A DNA stretch of 64,000 nt. Source: Ramazzottius varieornatus (Eukaryota; Tardigrada; Eutardigrada; Parachela; Ramazzottiidae). Location of the stretch: NCBI GenBank assembly GCA_001949185.1, contig BDGG01000003.1:2835158-2899157 (forward strand), read 5' to 3'. This document shows positions 18,301-28,541 of this stretch, piece by piece (within the stretch, counting starts at the first letter, position 1; every line of letters starts with the position of its first letter). The position numbers and the translations under genes were made by a program. The notes beneath the pieces were generated by a model. It was not told where the DNA came from. It saw nothing but the letters and a program-made list of their open reading frames with translations, and did not search any database.

Positions 18301-19210
18301 TGCAAATCCTTTCCGCTGTGTCTAATTTCATTATTGCACCGGAGGGCACTCAAGCATTGGATAAGTGCTCCATGTCGAATATCGCTCACCTCAGTGACGT
18401 TAAGTAGATACTACGGGATTCCGAATGGAAAGAAAAAATGAGTGTAAGAAAAAAACTGATGAAAACCCATTCAATCGGAAGTTGGAAACAATACAGGAAA
18501 AAAACATACCTTGTCATCCCTCTTTCCTTCTGTAAACTTGTCACCAGCGACCCAATTTGTAACGCAGCCATTATTCCACTGTTCGTCTCCGCTACCAGCT
18601 GCTGGCTTCTGACGGCCTTCGTAATAATTAGTCCACACTAAAAGAAAAGTTTTAATTGAAGCTGGGCACACAAAACGTACAGAAAGCATATTCTCAAGTG
18701 GCGCACGTTTTCATTGTCACTGGTTGGGACGGTGCGCCACTCGAGGTAACCATACTAAACGTTGTGTGTGCCCGGTTTCAAGTATTCAGGGTAAACTTGG
18801 ACCATTGAGGGACTGAAATTTACTTCGACGAAGACCACGATCATCGGTACAGCGAAGATGACCAGCAGTCGGACCACTCTTGCTCGATGAGTCGCACTGT
18901 TGTCTTTCGAGAAATTTCGGAATTCGTTCTCCATCCCATCGGGCATGCTGTGGACACTGTTTCGCGTGGGTTCACGGAGAGCAATAGTTGTCGAAGGTTC
19001 GGCTTTTCGCAGTGCATGGGCCACATCCGGTAAGTTTTCTTTTGCTGGTCTCCGGCCGGTGTTTAGTCGAGAGGTGGTAGTTAAAGTAGGCGACGAAACT
19101 GTACCATGGTCCGAGCGAAGGGACCCATGAGGCGAAGGTGTGGGCGAAACCTTGGCCGATCTGTTCGACGGAATACTGAATGAAACTTTGTTCCGCATTG
19201 TCAAGCACAT
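15335..19210 (-). CDS. NIT-domain receptor guanylate cyclase, copy GC-3 (canonical catalytic site)
   Basis: Receptor guanylate cyclase making cGMP, same architecture as GC-1. ATG at 19210 ([11 protein letters not shown]) opens a Ser/Thr/Pro-rich N-terminus. Then TM1 ([19 protein letters not shown], about 18880-18825), NIT domain ([16 protein letters not shown], about 18555-18508; [15 protein letters not shown], about 17530), [20 protein letters not shown] (about 17060-17000), TM2 ([19 protein letters not shown], about 16805-16748), [47 protein letters not shown], a 14-nt micro-exon GDAYM (about 16168-16155), [54 protein letters not shown], and finally [14 protein letters not shown]. Both metal Asps, the guanine-specific Glu and Cys, and the catalytic Asn/Arg are present, so it should be active. 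A MITE sits in intron 1. NIT-type cyclases are known from marine invertebrates as nitric-oxide/nitrite-linked sensors; the ligand here is unknown. Confidence 0.9.
17675..17718. repeat. MITE-like repeat, truncated, in GC-3
   Basis: Only the middle and right arm remain: CTCATTGTTATTGGCTGG then GGGTGCGCCACTC. The left arm is missing. It lies in a GC-3 intron. Confidence 0.55.
18663..18778. repeat. MITE-like inverted repeat in GC-3 intron 1
   Basis: Long arms are visible: TGGGCACACAAAACG at the left pairs with CGTTGTGTGTGCCCG at the right, around the core CAAGTGGCGCACGTTTTC ... GGTGCGCCACTCGAGG. Confidence 0.8.
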
Positions 19211-20311
19211 GGAAAAACTAATTCACACAAAATGAAGCCGATAAAATGATAGCCGACGTAATACGCCCAAGACCCATTATGACAAATTTTTGCGTGGTTG
19301 GCGGACGAAATCTGTCGCCAGCGAGAGGTTACTGTATGTGGAACTATGATGAGTGCGAACATGTTTTCGCGGTATCCTACGATTCGTTGTTCACGTGAGC
19401 GGCTCAGTGCGATCCTTGAAAAAGATGAGGAGTGCTACTTAGCACGCATCAGTCTCAACAAAGTCCCGGAAATCCATACAACCAACCCCGCACTGATACC
19501 TTTCACTTTCCCTCCTCCTCTTTCCGTGAAATGCGCATCTACTGCGGGCGTGCACTGCATAGTGCCTCCTGTTCGGTCGTTTGGTTCTTGCGGTGGCATA
19601 AAGATCCATCTCGATGGAATCCCGGAAACGGACAAAAGACTTATTCTACTGATCCATGTTTCCGTACTTCGCGTGCGTACACTTTGCTGCGTTGGTTCTT
19701 CGTCGGTCTTTTTGCGTTCGCCAAGAGATACAAAAGACAAAGCGCCACCTAGCGGTGAAATCGATTTCCCGCAGCGGATACGCCAAACAGTCCAAGCCTT
19801 TTCCCGCCTCTGTGGATTCGCGCTCTGCGATTCTGAAGCAATCAGAACTCTGGATGGCCCCGGACCCCGGATGACTAATTGATTAAATTACAGAGCTTGA
19901 TTCGGCATCGATCCAGATCAGCGATATTGAAACACGACCAGAGGTACGTATTTGCGTTGGATGAATACCGGATGCGAAACGTCAGACTCAGACAGACTGT
20001 GCGCAGTGTCGTAACACGCCGGTGCAAAGGACCCACAAAGGCCATCACACCAACAACAAATTTGCACTCCGCCTTATCGAAAGTGTTCTGCTACAAGCCG
20101 ACGATTCTTTGCTAACCTTGACCTTACAAAAGCTCCCTCCGCATTCCGCCTTAATCCGGCTCTAGCCACAGACCAAATATCTTTCAGAAATGAAAGAAGA
20201 AAATTTGCTGACGCAGCTGGCAAATATTTTAGTAAATATTACAGCCTGCAATCTGTCATTTGCACCCGAGAGCGATTGTCAGATTCCGGGTTTCTTCCGT
20301 CTGGTTTCAAC
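19211..20311. other. Intergenic region between GC-3 and the WAP gene
   Basis: Presumed divergent promoter region. An open frame at 19298-19882 (+) overlaps a minus-strand frame (19740-19435); neither shows a domain, signal peptide or splice pattern that I recognise, so neither is called. Confidence 0.4.
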
Positions 20312-20318
20312 TATAAAA
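20312..20318 (+). promoter_or_regulatory. TATA box of WAP gene
   Basis: TATAAAA lies about 140 bp upstream of the ATG, with pyrimidine-rich TCCCTCTCTCGTCCG starting about 20 bp downstream as a plausible initiation region. Confidence 0.5.
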
Positions 20319-20453
20319 TGACAAGGAGTATTCCCTCTCTCGTCCGCTTTCTACTTGCCTTCCGGATACGTCGAGTCTCTCATAGCAGACAACTCTGTCG
20401 AAACTTCAATTTGCCTTAGAATTGCATTTCGCCATCAGAAGAAAGACACCATC

Positions 20454-20852
20454 ATGGACATTTCCTGCCTAAACTTGACCATTTTCACGATCGCAATGAC
20501 ATTCCTGCTCACGCTTTGCAACGGACAAAGAGCAGGCATCTGTCCAAGTGGAGGACCCGGAAATGGAGCAGCCCAGTGCAACTACGACAACATGTGCCCT
20601 TATCCACAAAAGTGTTGTCCGATCGGAGCAACAGGCTTTTCGTACTGCGCAAACCCAATCGGCGGTAACACGGGTTACACCAACGTCATTGTGGGGACTC
20701 CCAACTACAAAAGAGGCTATTGTCCCAACCGGCAATACTTCGTGAACTGCTACCGAGCCACTTACTACTGCAACAACGACTACAACTGTGCAGGAAACCT
20801 CAAATGCTGTTCTAATGGATGTGGTAGACAGTGCACTTCTCCCTACTTTTAG
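20454..20852 (+). CDS. Secreted two-domain WAP protein
   Basis: Small secreted protein (132 residues, intronless). WAP domains are disulfide-bonded folds, often protease inhibitors or antimicrobial proteins. A signal peptide (MDISCLNLTIFTIAMTFLL, cleavage likely after TLCNG) precedes domain 1 (about residues 29-66) with six Cys (ICPSGG, QCNYDNMCPYPQKCC, YCANP) and domain 2 (about residues 87-130) with the complete eight-Cys WAP pattern (YCPN, NCYRATYYCNND, CAGNLKCCSNGC, QCTSP). Domain 1 lacks one disulfide pair compared with the canonical pattern. ATG 20454 is chosen over an upstream in-frame start because the signal peptide begins there. Two broken paralogs follow downstream. Confidence 0.85.
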   Translation: MDISCLNLTIFTIAMTFLLTLCNGQRAGICPSGGPGNGAAQCNYDNMCPYPQKCCPIGATGFSYCANPIGGNTGYTNVIVGTPNYKRGYCPNRQYFVNCYRATYYCNNDYNCAGNLKCCSNGCGRQCTSPYF

Positions 20853-20935
20853 TTTTTCATGCTTTGAGATCCCGACCCATTGCCCACTTTGCGCTGCCTT
20901 GTACGTGACCACCAGCATGCTAATGTGATAGCGAA

Positions 20936-20941
20936 AATAAA
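20936..20941 (+). terminator. Polyadenylation signal of WAP gene
   Basis: AATAAA lies 84 bp after the stop codon of the WAP gene. Confidence 0.55.
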
Positions 20942-21411
20942 TACGATTTATGCAGAGAGCGTATCTTTCAGCTCAAAACCCGAAACTCAAAGTTTCCCCA
21001 AAATCAGCAACAACCAAGGAACAACCACTAGTACTGTGTCAACACTTGCACGGGTCGCTAGTCGAGGCAGAACCGGGAGTAAATTATGTAACCGTACCCA
21101 CAGGTTCGCCGAATACGTAGAGCATACATCATTCGATTTGTGTCCTTGCCGAAAGTGCTTAAACAAAGCTTTGCGAGCTAGCAATCAAAAATCAGCAACA
21201 TTTGACATCTGCATGCAGTTGAAGGTATGGCGATTTGGTTTACACCTCTATTATACTTTCACTACCAAGTACCAACTAAAGAAGAACACCTTCTACTCTG
21301 TTATGGTAGAATGTTTTGAGGACAACAACGGAATTCTTTTTGGGAGCTCCATAGAAGCCTGATTCGCAACTCCCATTTTCTTGACTGTGTCAGTGGAAAA
21401 AAACAGCCGCT

Positions 21412-21690
21412 ATGGGACCTCTCAGAGGGGTTCTGACCTTCATTTTGGTTTTAGTCGCTTTCTGCGATGGAAAAGAAGTCTATGTTTGTCCCCTTGGAGG
21501 ACCTCCTGTCAGCGGCAATCGACAATGCTGAGCTGACTACAACAGGACTCAGCTGACAGCAAGCACCGCCGGGATACGTATTGCGCCAATGCGATTCTGC
21601 TGGACAGCGGTCCGAGGAAGGGTGGTGACCATCTACCGGCAACCATTCGTCTTCTCGTTGCTGGCGCAGTTTTGTTCATCACATGGAATC
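21412..21690 (+). pseudogene. WAP protein pseudogene 1
   Basis: An ATG opens a signal peptide (MGPLRGVLTFILVLVAFCDG) followed by VYVCPLGGPPVSGNRQC, the start of a WAP domain like the intact gene. A TGA follows directly. Further on, in shifted frames, YCANAILLDSGPRKG is recognisable as the end of domain 1; domain 2 is lost. Alternative: a short secreted peptide of 39 residues, which I consider less likely. Confidence 0.65.
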
Positions 21691-22076
21691 TCAATTACTC
21701 ACATCTCGAAAGGTGAAATTATGGACTGAACGTCTGTCCAAAGTTCGCTAAATCCAGTGCTGCGCTTGTCTACAGTATTGTAGTACAGTATAATTTCACA
21801 TTTCCGTGTAACTCATGTAAAACAGCGTTGCAGATATGTAGCCCTTTAAAAATTTCGCTGATATTTGCGCTAAATATTTCACAAACAATGCAGCCAGCGA
21901 AATTTGCCTTTCTCTTGTCATTTATATTTCAGAAGACCTGCATCAAAATCAGCCCCTATCTTCATGAAAGAGTCTGCCCACTGTTCGTCCGATACTCTAA
22001 ACTCGGAACGGCCACCGAATGATCATGTATTAATCTTTCTTTGTTTCCATACTAAACTGCCAGCTTTACCGTCACG

Positions 22077-22505
22077 ATGTGTTCCGACGCCATAATCTTT
22101 AGCTTGGCCATCCTACTGATTACAGCTATGCTCGCCAGTTGCCACGGTCAAGTCTTCGGCCCAATCGAAAGGCCCGGCGTCTGTCCAGGTGGAGGACCCG
22201 CCAACGGCGACCGACAATGCCGCTACGAAAGCATGTGTCCTTCTCCCCAAAAGTGATGCCCGGTTCTCGGTACTACCGGCGTATCCTACTGCGCCACACC
22301 CGTCAGGCTGGACAACGGTATCGGAAAGAGTGGATACGGCCCCAACCGTCAGTACTACAAGACCTGCGCCAGCGGAAGTCTCAACGGCTGCAGCAACGAC
22401 TAAAACTGTCCAGAAACTCTCAAGTGCTGCTTCACCGGGTGCGGAAAACAGTGCACACCTCGTGTCACTAATTCCAACGTACTTGGACAGATATTTTCTG
22501 GCTAA
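22077..22505 (+). pseudogene. WAP protein pseudogene 2 with two in-frame stops
   Basis: The whole two-domain protein can be read in one frame from ATG 22077 (signal peptide MCSDAIIFSLAILLITAML) to TAA 22503, interrupted by TGA at 22254 and TAA at 22401. The first stop replaces the first Cys of the CC pair in CPSPQK(C)C. The second replaces the aromatic residue in SNDxNC that is Tyr in the intact paralog. No indels are seen, so inactivation is recent or the gene is polymorphic. Confidence 0.75.
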
Positions 22506-22509
22506 ATTG

Positions 22510-22620
22510 GGACGATAGGAAATGGTCTGAGCATCTACGTGGCGCACGTGCTCATTGTTACTGGCTGGATTGTGTACGCCACTAGGAAAAACGGTACTGT
22601 TCAAGTCATTTCCCGATGTT
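22510..22620. repeat. MITE-like inverted repeat downstream of WAP pseudogene 2
   Basis: Core ACGTGGCGCACGTGCTCATT ... TGTGTACGCCACTAGGAAAA, with the right flank TGTTCAAGTCATTTCCCGAT. Confidence 0.7.
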
Positions 22621-22816
22621 TAAATTATGTGTGTTGTTTTTCATATGCTTTAGTCTACAAACATTCATACCCAAAACAATTTCACCAGCAGAACGAAATG
22701 ATTATTCGAGTGTTTGGTGAAAAATGGGAAACATGATAATATTGGAGGTATTTTCTCATGCGACTATTGAAGTATAGATTCCAAGTTCGTTCAGGCACTC
22801 ACCATTCAAGTCTTTC

Positions 22817-25065
22817 TCAGTGATGATGGTTGCAACAGCCGCCGCCATGTCCATGTTGGTGGCCGTGTGACTGTTGGATGGCTGAAGGTAAACTTTGCCT
22901 CAAAGCCGTCGTCAGCGTCATCAGCATTTCCAGAGCCTTCTTGTAAACAGCCGATCCAATGCCTGTAGCGTCAGCAGTAATGTCCACTGCGTTCTTGGCT
23001 AGCAGCTCCAAGTCTTCGTACAGGCTCTTATCCCTTATACGCATTTTCAGTCCGATGTGAACTAGCTGTAGCAAGTGCGACCCTACTGCTATGTGTTTGG
23101 GTGGGTAAGCGAAGGTAGTGCCTTCTAGGGCGTTCTGACTGAAGGTAAAAGCCATCGGGAGATTGCTCATTGAGGTATAGGCCGATGAACAAAGTAAGGA
23201 CATTGTGCAAATTACAAAGTTCTTTGGATGCAGAAGACCTGCAGCGTCCCGGAGGATCGGGTCCGCTAGCTTCACCACCGTCGTGAAGTCACCGGCTGCC
23301 GCGCGAGACTGCATTTGCTTCATGGCAACTTCAGCGTGAGACATCAGGTCCTCGGCGGCTGCGACAGACTGGTCGGGGTATTTGGTTCCGCAGTGGGCGC
23401 ATTTGTAGTCACCGGGTGCTTGAGCTTTGAAAGGGACGGACTCTCCGCACTTCTTGTCGATGCACATTGCACTCTGAAGAAACGCATCCTGGAAAACAAG
23501 CAAGAAATCTTCAGAAGACTGATGCAGTGTTTTTATCGAGTTGGACAAAGACTGTCTTTCATGCGGTCACGAAGGGTTACTTGGCACGACAGTAAATTTA
23601 GCATATTTTGTACGGTCTAACTAGCCCGTGCTCGGCACCAATTTGGTAGGCGTCTTCGTAGGAAAAATGGCAAAATATACTCAGCACCCAAAACAACTGA
23701 CGAGTTTCGACGCCCGTACTTACGTGGATTAGGTCTTGGCATCCTACGCATTCACAGTGAAAGAAATACTGCTCCTTCAGGTACTGCCGACGGAGACGCG
23801 TAGGTTGATTCAGATCGGCATAGGTAACTCTGACCTATAACAAAAGCAGGATGAATATGCGAGCAGACAAGCCTTTCTCATAAAGAACAGATCAAAATGT
23901 TGGTCTCCTACATCATCTAGAGCTGCAATTTCGTCTATAGCATAGACCAGCATGTCGGGCCCGTCATAAGACTGGCAGGCATTCGGTCGGCACGAGTGGT
24001 CGAACTTTCCAGCAGACAGGAACAGTCCATGGCCGATGCACTCATTAAAGGAACCTTGGATGGAGTACGCGTTGCTCTTTATGCGACTGTAAATTTCTCC
24101 AAGGGAGTCGAACTGCAACAAGTCCGCGTAAGCTGGATCGTTGAAGAAGGAAGAAAGCGTGGTCGACGATTCAGCAACATACGTCGCGATTTCCTTATCC
24201 TCCTTTGCTTCAGACCAATCTAAAACACAGCGTAAGTATGCAAACCCGGAGAAGACGTCAAAATATCCGCAACGGACGCACTTACGAGAGGCGAGGTGGT
24301 AGAATTTGCGCTTAAAAGGGGTTTCGTTCCGCGATGAATCTTCCGAATCAAGGCCCATCTATTAAGCAAAGAATGTGTCTCACGGGATCATCACCACGGA
24401 TAAGAATACTGTGGGACGCACCTTCAGCTTGAGGACGGTTTGAGCAAGAAGGTACATGAAGCTAGACAGTTTGCCTTCTGTCCGTAGCAGACCACCGCAT
24501 TCGTGCTTGTGATTCTCCTTCCATGCTTTCTTCTGTAACAGAAACGACGTAGATATCTTTGGTATTGTAAGGCACTATGTGTCCCTGAGAGGCATATCGC
24601 AGCGTACGCTACATAGCATTCATGACTCTGCAAACCAACTCCACCACATCCTTTCTGCAAGTAGCGCACATTTACAGTGTTGGCAGCTGGAGGCATGCGC
24701 CACTTGAGAAAACGATCCGGCGGAGTTGGTTTGACGAGCACCCGATAGATACCTGCAAGTTTCAACCCCCTGTGCTACCCTCTTGAACTCACCTGACATT
24801 CCGGAGAGCAATAACAAGCTATCTTGCACTTGGCACAGCGTTTCGCTGAGGGATCACTGCGAAGCAGGAGCACATACTCAAAAGTCAGCGATGACGTGTA
24901 GAATGCAACGGAGAAATTACTACGGTATGGAAACGTTCGCATTCCGTGGGTGCTAACTTACAAAGCAAAGCAGTACTCGCAGAACTGTCCGCGACGGGAT
25001 CCTTCCAGGACGTAAGAGAAGGGATGGTTCTTAAGGATGCGATCACCGAGTTGGTAACGAGGCAT
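22817..25065 (-). CDS. SMYD-family SET/MYND lysine methyltransferase-like protein
   Basis: SMYD proteins methylate lysines on histones or cytosolic proteins, with the SET domain split by a MYND zinc finger. ATG 25065 (MPRYQLGDRILKNHPFSYVL, preceded by in-frame TGA) starts exon 1 (25065-24962). Exon 2 carries the MYND finger RCAKCKIACYCSPECQ, completed by KKAWKENHKHECGG in exon 3 (about 24533-24424). Exon 4 gives ETPFKRKFYHLAS and exon 5 SFNECIGHGLFLSAGKFDHS with FDHSCRPNA, the SET signature (usually NHSC). Exon 6 has the post-SET QYFFHCECVGCQDLIH. The last exon (about 23490-22817) has the Cys pairs CGESV/CAHCGTKYP and helical TPR-like repeats. The C-terminus is odd: a His/Gly tail HGHQHGHGGGCCNHHH. 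Closest to the SMYD3 / arthropod SMYDA group, but I cannot fix the subfamily. A MITE lies in intron 2. Confidence 0.85.
24658..24720. repeat. MITE-like inverted repeat in SMYD intron
   Basis: Core AAGTAGCGCACATTTACAG ... GGCATGCGCCACTTGAGAAA followed by ACGATCC. Confidence 0.65.
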
Positions 25066-25662
25066 CCTGCAGGATGTTGCATGCACATGAAGTCACAGCG
25101 AATCAGCTGTCCATGTCATCATACAAAGCCCGCGTCGATCGACCTTGTGCACTTATCCACGCATAACTGCCTGAGACCAGCTATTCTCCACGGTATCTGC
25201 AAAGGGAACAGATCTATCTTCTTCTCCTGAGATCCTCATCCAAGAAGACGAGACAGACAGAAAGGCCTGCAGCCTGCAGGACGCAAAATTGAGTTGAAAA
25301 TACAGAGATTAAGTTGCCACTTCGGTTCACTTTGCAACAGTAGCTACGGACTTTTTCTGCCCCTTTCGTGACGTGTATTCACGGTTTGCTTTCCGGATCT
25401 CCCCCTTGTTTTCGAAAAATAGCGTGATAGGAGTTACGGTTAGCTAGCATTGGGAAGCATGGCGGCTGCCCAACTATTCAAATCAAATATTAGCTGCTGC
25501 GCTTATCATTTCAGCTACAGTCGGATTTCCATCCTGCGGTGGCAATTTAATGTCTGTATTACATTCTACATTCTGAACATCTGAATTTTTTCGGGGGGAT
25601 TTTTGCAGTTGGAATGGCTAATCCCCGAAACGGAATTGGCCAAGGGTGGGGAACTTTGAAAA

Positions 25663-25715
25663 TCTATGTGAATCTATCAAAAATCTATCAAAATCCAAAT
25701 CTATCTTCAAAATGT
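25663..25715. repeat. Degenerate AATCTATC simple repeat
   Basis: Units AATCTATGTG, AATCTATCAAA, AATCTATCAAA, AAATCTATCTTC follow one another. Confidence 0.6.
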
Positions 25716-25775
25716 ATGTGAGCATCATTGCCCGTAATACTTGCCATGTCAAAACCAGAACTCGATTTGAGATGT

Positions 25776-25829
25776 GCTATTATACTTATCATGAATCGGT
25801 AGATGGATCACGGTTTTCAGTATAATAGC
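25776..25829. repeat. 11-bp perfect inverted repeat
   Basis: GCTATTATACT and AGTATAATAGC are separated by 32 nt. It may be the remains of another short hairpin element. Confidence 0.5.
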
Positions 25830-26779
25830 CCACTTCCCCAGCTCAAGGGTAATGGATCAGGTGTTGAGAAATGAGTGCCGAGACTCGGATCATGGAATTA
25901 GAAAACCATGCTCGACGCCGTTCAGGATGTGGATTTTTCAATCTAAAATGCATCAGACATAAAGACCTGCGTCCAACGCCGCGCTGGATGTAATTGTTGT
26001 AGCGATGTCTCGCCGCATTGTTTTAAAAATAAGCACTCTGATGGAAGACCTAAATCCCCTTTCACAAGGCAAACAAGCCGAATGATGGCCCAATCGAATC
26101 ACAATCTATAGCACTAGAAAAAGTTTGAGACTTCGATCACCAGGCTCAAGTACCACGTTTTCGCAACTTTCACATCCCGGGATGTGGCGAGATTGGAAGT
26201 GAGAGTGGAAAACGCGAACGGCCACCGTTTCCCAGGAATCGAGTGCGGAGAAATGGAATATACCGCTCAATTTAGGCAAGGGCATTGGCCCTCCCATCCG
26301 GCAACAAAATTTCATCGTTCTGGTTCCCTGATTTTCGACACGGAATTTTAACAATCTTTTGAAATTGGTCCTGCTGATATATTTTTTCAGATTTGTAGTT
26401 TCTTTGTGCTGATACCCTTTGCGAGTCAGGTATGGGACGGAGTGGTTGCAGAGGATGAGAAACTGGCTCAGGCAAAGGACCGAAGTGGATGCCCTGCTCG
26501 ATCGAAGATTCGTGATAGCTGGTAATAGAGGTACAACTAAGTTTTTGACTGGTCTATACTAGTCTGTAGCAGGGCTTCTTTCTGATTGCATCTTCGAACG
26601 CCTATTGAGCAGGTTATTATGTTTCTTCGAATGTTATGATTGCCGGGGATCTTCGTGAGTTTTGTTCGTCCGACGACTGGGCGGAAAAGTGGCTAGCTTC
26701 GGCACGTACAGAGTCTTGTAAAGGCAGCGCCAACTTCACGAGGACTTTATAGGGAACTGTCGATATACTACGGGCAGGA

Positions 26780-27729
26780 TCAAGATCTCTCAACGACAAC
26801 AAGGCGTACTTTCCCTTGATGTCTAATGTTCCTGCTATTTATGATGTCTGATGTGTGTATCTGCAGGCAACGGCAACGCGAGAGTCGAAGAAAACGAGGA
26901 CGTACAGCACTTTGCGTCGCTGATGTACTATGGTGAAGAGTAGTTTGAAAGTCACGCCCCCATACACCGCCTTCCTCTATATCGTTTATTGCACCTCTCT
27001 TTGGTAATTCCAGACTCTGGCTGATACAAGCCACTTTTCCGTCTGGAATGGGAACACGAGCCTGGGCAAACAGGAGAACGGACGAGCGAGTGAGACTATC
27101 TTGACGACGGTGATGCTGATGCCGGTCGTGAATGCCATAGGCCCATAGCGACTTGCTCCAAATCACTTCATAGGCATCTGCTCGTATACTGTAGGTTTAA
27201 CGTAAAGGGCAGATCTTGCGGTCGTGGCATGTGCTCTCTTCCCTTTTGAGTTCGCTGAAGAGTAGGACCGGCGCTTCCCTCTTGTTTAAACTTCAGGCCT
27301 GTGTAAAGACGACTCTCGGTCGCGTTGATCTCCTTGTTAGAAGAATGAAATTCTTTCTGATCTGACACTGTCTGTTTATTTTCCCTGTTGTTCTTGGAAG
27401 AAACTAGTCGTTGCCTGACTGTCTGTGATTCCATATTTTCATCTTCTCCGTGACTTCATCGTTTTTGGCATAGTGGTTCCCCTTTGAGTGTTCGGTGAAT
27501 ATCCAGCCACTTCCGTGTTGTTCGATCCTACCGCTAATTGGTAATTTGTTGCGTTCACGTAGGTGGGTGTATTATTTTGCTGTTTGGACACAGACAATAA
27601 TTTTGCAAGTAGCTCGCTGACGTCCAAGTCAATCGTTACACGCTCGTATTGAGCCTGTTTTTTCTTCCTCCTCCTCTGCATAGTTGTAGTATATGGATTG
27701 AGGACGCTGTGGAAGTAAAAATAACCCAC
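26780..27729 (-). other. Run of abutting minus-strand open frames, unidentified
   Basis: Three open frames lie head to tail on the minus strand (27729-27439, 27434-27168, 27166-26780) in different frames, covering 950 bp. The first has a basic start (MQRRRKKKQAQYERVTIDLD) and an Asn/Thr/Gln-rich tail. I recognise no domain. It could be an exon series of an unknown gene or an old, frameshifted coding sequence. It may equally be chance. Confidence 0.25.
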
Positions 27730-28541
27730 ATTTCCGCACGTTTACATCCTTCCGTCAATTGAAAATTCACTCTTATGCCAACGACTTATCTGGGATCGAA
27801 GCAGCCGAGGAAATATAGCCGGTTATACTTTATGACCAACTGCGTGCTTGGCCGCATCCCGCCATATTCCGACCGCACTGATTGCGCTCTAAAACTTATG
27901 TTGCTGTCGACTGCAGGAATTCACATTGTGCAGTGCAGCAGAGGCCGACGATGAGCATCTACGAGTTCGATTTGTCGCAGCATATTGCTCCCGTCTATTT
28001 ACTTCCTGCTAACGATATATGCCAAATAACAAAGCACTTTGACATTTGCATCTAGCTGCAGAGCCTTCCCCGGAGTAGACCGGGTCCTCTGTGCCTTCGC
28101 AAAGGGGGATGCCCGCAGAATTGAAACAAGTAGCGAGGATAGTGTCCATACGATTTCAGGTATCCCATGTCATGAGCTAGCGTTTAGGCGCTACCCTTAT
28201 TTCCTGCCATCCCGTGCTGCGTTGCAATTTAGCCCCATCGTTTCGTGACACTCATCTTTTACCTTTTATCTCATTCACAGAAGCGGTATTAGCTGAAGCT
28301 CGTCGGCAAAAACCGGCATTGCGTTATCGCATGGTTAACTTACGTCCTGCGGGTACCTCGACAAAAACAGAGGCGTGGTGAACTACCTGGCTTATTGTAT
28401 CAGCTTAATTGCGAAGACCCTTTGGGACCTCGGACATACCTTTTTTCATGGAGCAGCGGTGAACCGAATAAACTTCTTCCGGTGCGGGGATTGTGAGGCG
28501 CTTGTGGGTTCTTCCCCTGCAACGGCAATGAAGCTTGTGAA
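27730..28541. other. Upstream region of the K2P channel, no gene seen
   Basis: Presumed promoter and 5' UTR region of the potassium channel. No coding sequence or repeat is supported. Confidence 0.35.

Larger units (their letters stand above)
25066..26779. other. Intergenic region, no gene seen
   Basis: No coding region is supported. It contains an AATCTATC-rich simple repeat (25663-25715) and a perfect 11-bp inverted repeat (25776-25829). Confidence 0.4.

Noticed and set aside
19298-19882. 194-codon plus-strand open frame upstream of the WAP gene
   Set aside because: Overlaps an equally open minus-strand frame, starts at a non-ATG-supported position and shows no recognisable family.
22254-22256. 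In-frame UGA at a conserved Cys position of a WAP protein, suggestive of selenocysteine
   Set aside because: A second in-frame stop (TAA at 22401) that selenocysteine recoding cannot explain lies downstream, and I saw no SECIS-like structure. A pseudogene is simpler.
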